Both the position numbers and the translations under genes were made by a program. The notes beneath the pieces are model-generated. The model had not been told where the DNA came from, did not search any database, and saw only the letters and a list, made by a program, of their open reading frames with translations. Shown here in pieces: positions 23,543 to 23,712 of a stretch of DNA of 23,712 nucleotides. The stretch is from Candidatus Bipolaricaulota bacterium (GTDB lineage: Bacteria; Bipolaricaulota; Bipolaricaulia; UBA7950; UBA9294): assembly GCA_030612485.1 (NCBI GenBank), contig JAUWNS010000013.1:1-23712 (forward strand), in the 5' to 3' direction. Numbering within the stretch: position 1 is the stretch's first letter; each line of letters begins with the position of its first letter.

Positions 23543-23552
23543 GGAGGAAATT

Positions 23553-23712
23553 ATGAAGGAAACCCCGTTCAAAGTGGGAGGTCTCGTTGAGCCGCCGTAT
23601 TTCGTCGGACGCGAAGAAGAGTTGGCCAAGCTCTGTGATGATGCCAGGAACCTCACACAGAACAATCTGATCCTTGCGCCGCGGCGGTACGGGAAGTCTT
23701 CCCTACTACACA
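23553..23712 (+). CDS. AAA-type ATPase, N-terminal fragment cut by window edge
   Basis: The first 53 codons are visible. GLVEPPYFVGREEELAKL at 10-27 is the entry motif of archaeal-type/STAND-like AAA ATPases, and LAPRRYGKSSLL at 41-52 is the P-loop, with Ala in place of the usual first Gly. ATG 23553 follows GGAGG at 5 nt. Such proteins occur in archaea and many thermophilic bacteria, often in accessory regions, and their function is mostly unknown. Its own operator-bearing promoter says it is not part of the sugar operon. Confidence 0.8.
   Translation, partial: MKETPFKVGGLVEPPYFVGREEELAKLCDDARNLTQNNLILAPRRYGKSSLLH

Overview
This is a bacterial window of mid-to-high GC. It holds two blocks that diverge from a shared ~430-bp regulatory region (13897-14319). 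No rRNA, tRNA, CRISPR array or transposase gene was seen. Gene content alone does not fix the taxon. A Thermotoga-type DAHP synthase (type I-beta with an N-terminal regulatory domain), a sugar-binding protein with a signal-peptidase-I-type leader rather than a lipobox, and an archaeal-type AAA ATPase would suit a diderm, possibly thermophilic or anaerobic, uncultured lineage such as Bipolaricaulota or a Thermotogota relative. That placement is a weak inference.

Left block (minus strand, 13813 down to 1): an almost gapless aromatic amino acid supraoperon in the order aroH-pheA-aroF-tyrA-aroA-aroE-[trpL]-trpE-trpG-trpD-trpC-trpF-[fold-back repeat]-trpB-trpA-aroC-aroK(partial). Most junctions overlap by 4 nt or leave only a few nt. 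Together the genes encode DAHP synthesis, shikimate dehydrogenation and phosphorylation, EPSP and chorismate synthesis, the chorismate mutase/prephenate branch to Phe and Tyr, and the whole Trp branch. 3-Dehydroquinate synthase and dehydratase are not in the window.

The key discovery is in the non-coding parts of this operon. Upstream of aroH is a short leader ORF carrying a run of all three aromatic residues (Phe-Tyr-Trp-Tyr-Phe-Phe). It is followed by a two-tier hairpin and then a strong intrinsic terminator (10-bp stem, 8 U), with a plausible competing antiterminator. This is the layout of ribosome-mediated attenuation, but tuned to Phe, Tyr and Trp together. A second leader ORF (16 codons, with a Trp and a Trp-Trp pair) sits between aroE and trpE and would give the trp half its own Trp-specific control.

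Right block (plus strand, 14320-23416): a carbohydrate uptake and catabolism cassette. It has a LacI-family regulator, a DapA/NanA-family aldolase, an ABC sugar-binding protein with two permeases (no ATPase), a cytoplasmic sialidase-like BNR propeller protein, an L-fucose/L-arabinose-isomerase-like protein and an FGGY sugar kinase. The regulator's promoter is followed directly by a perfect 40-bp palindrome made of three overlapping LacI-type boxes, so autoregulation is likely. The combination does not match a textbook pathway I can name.

Right edge: after the kinase lies a new promoter with tandem 16-bp inverted repeats at the start site, then the first 53 codons of an AAA-type ATPase. Its upstream promoter element is nearly identical to the one in front of lacI. 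The 9.2-kb sugar cassette is therefore bracketed by two direct copies of a ~33-bp element.
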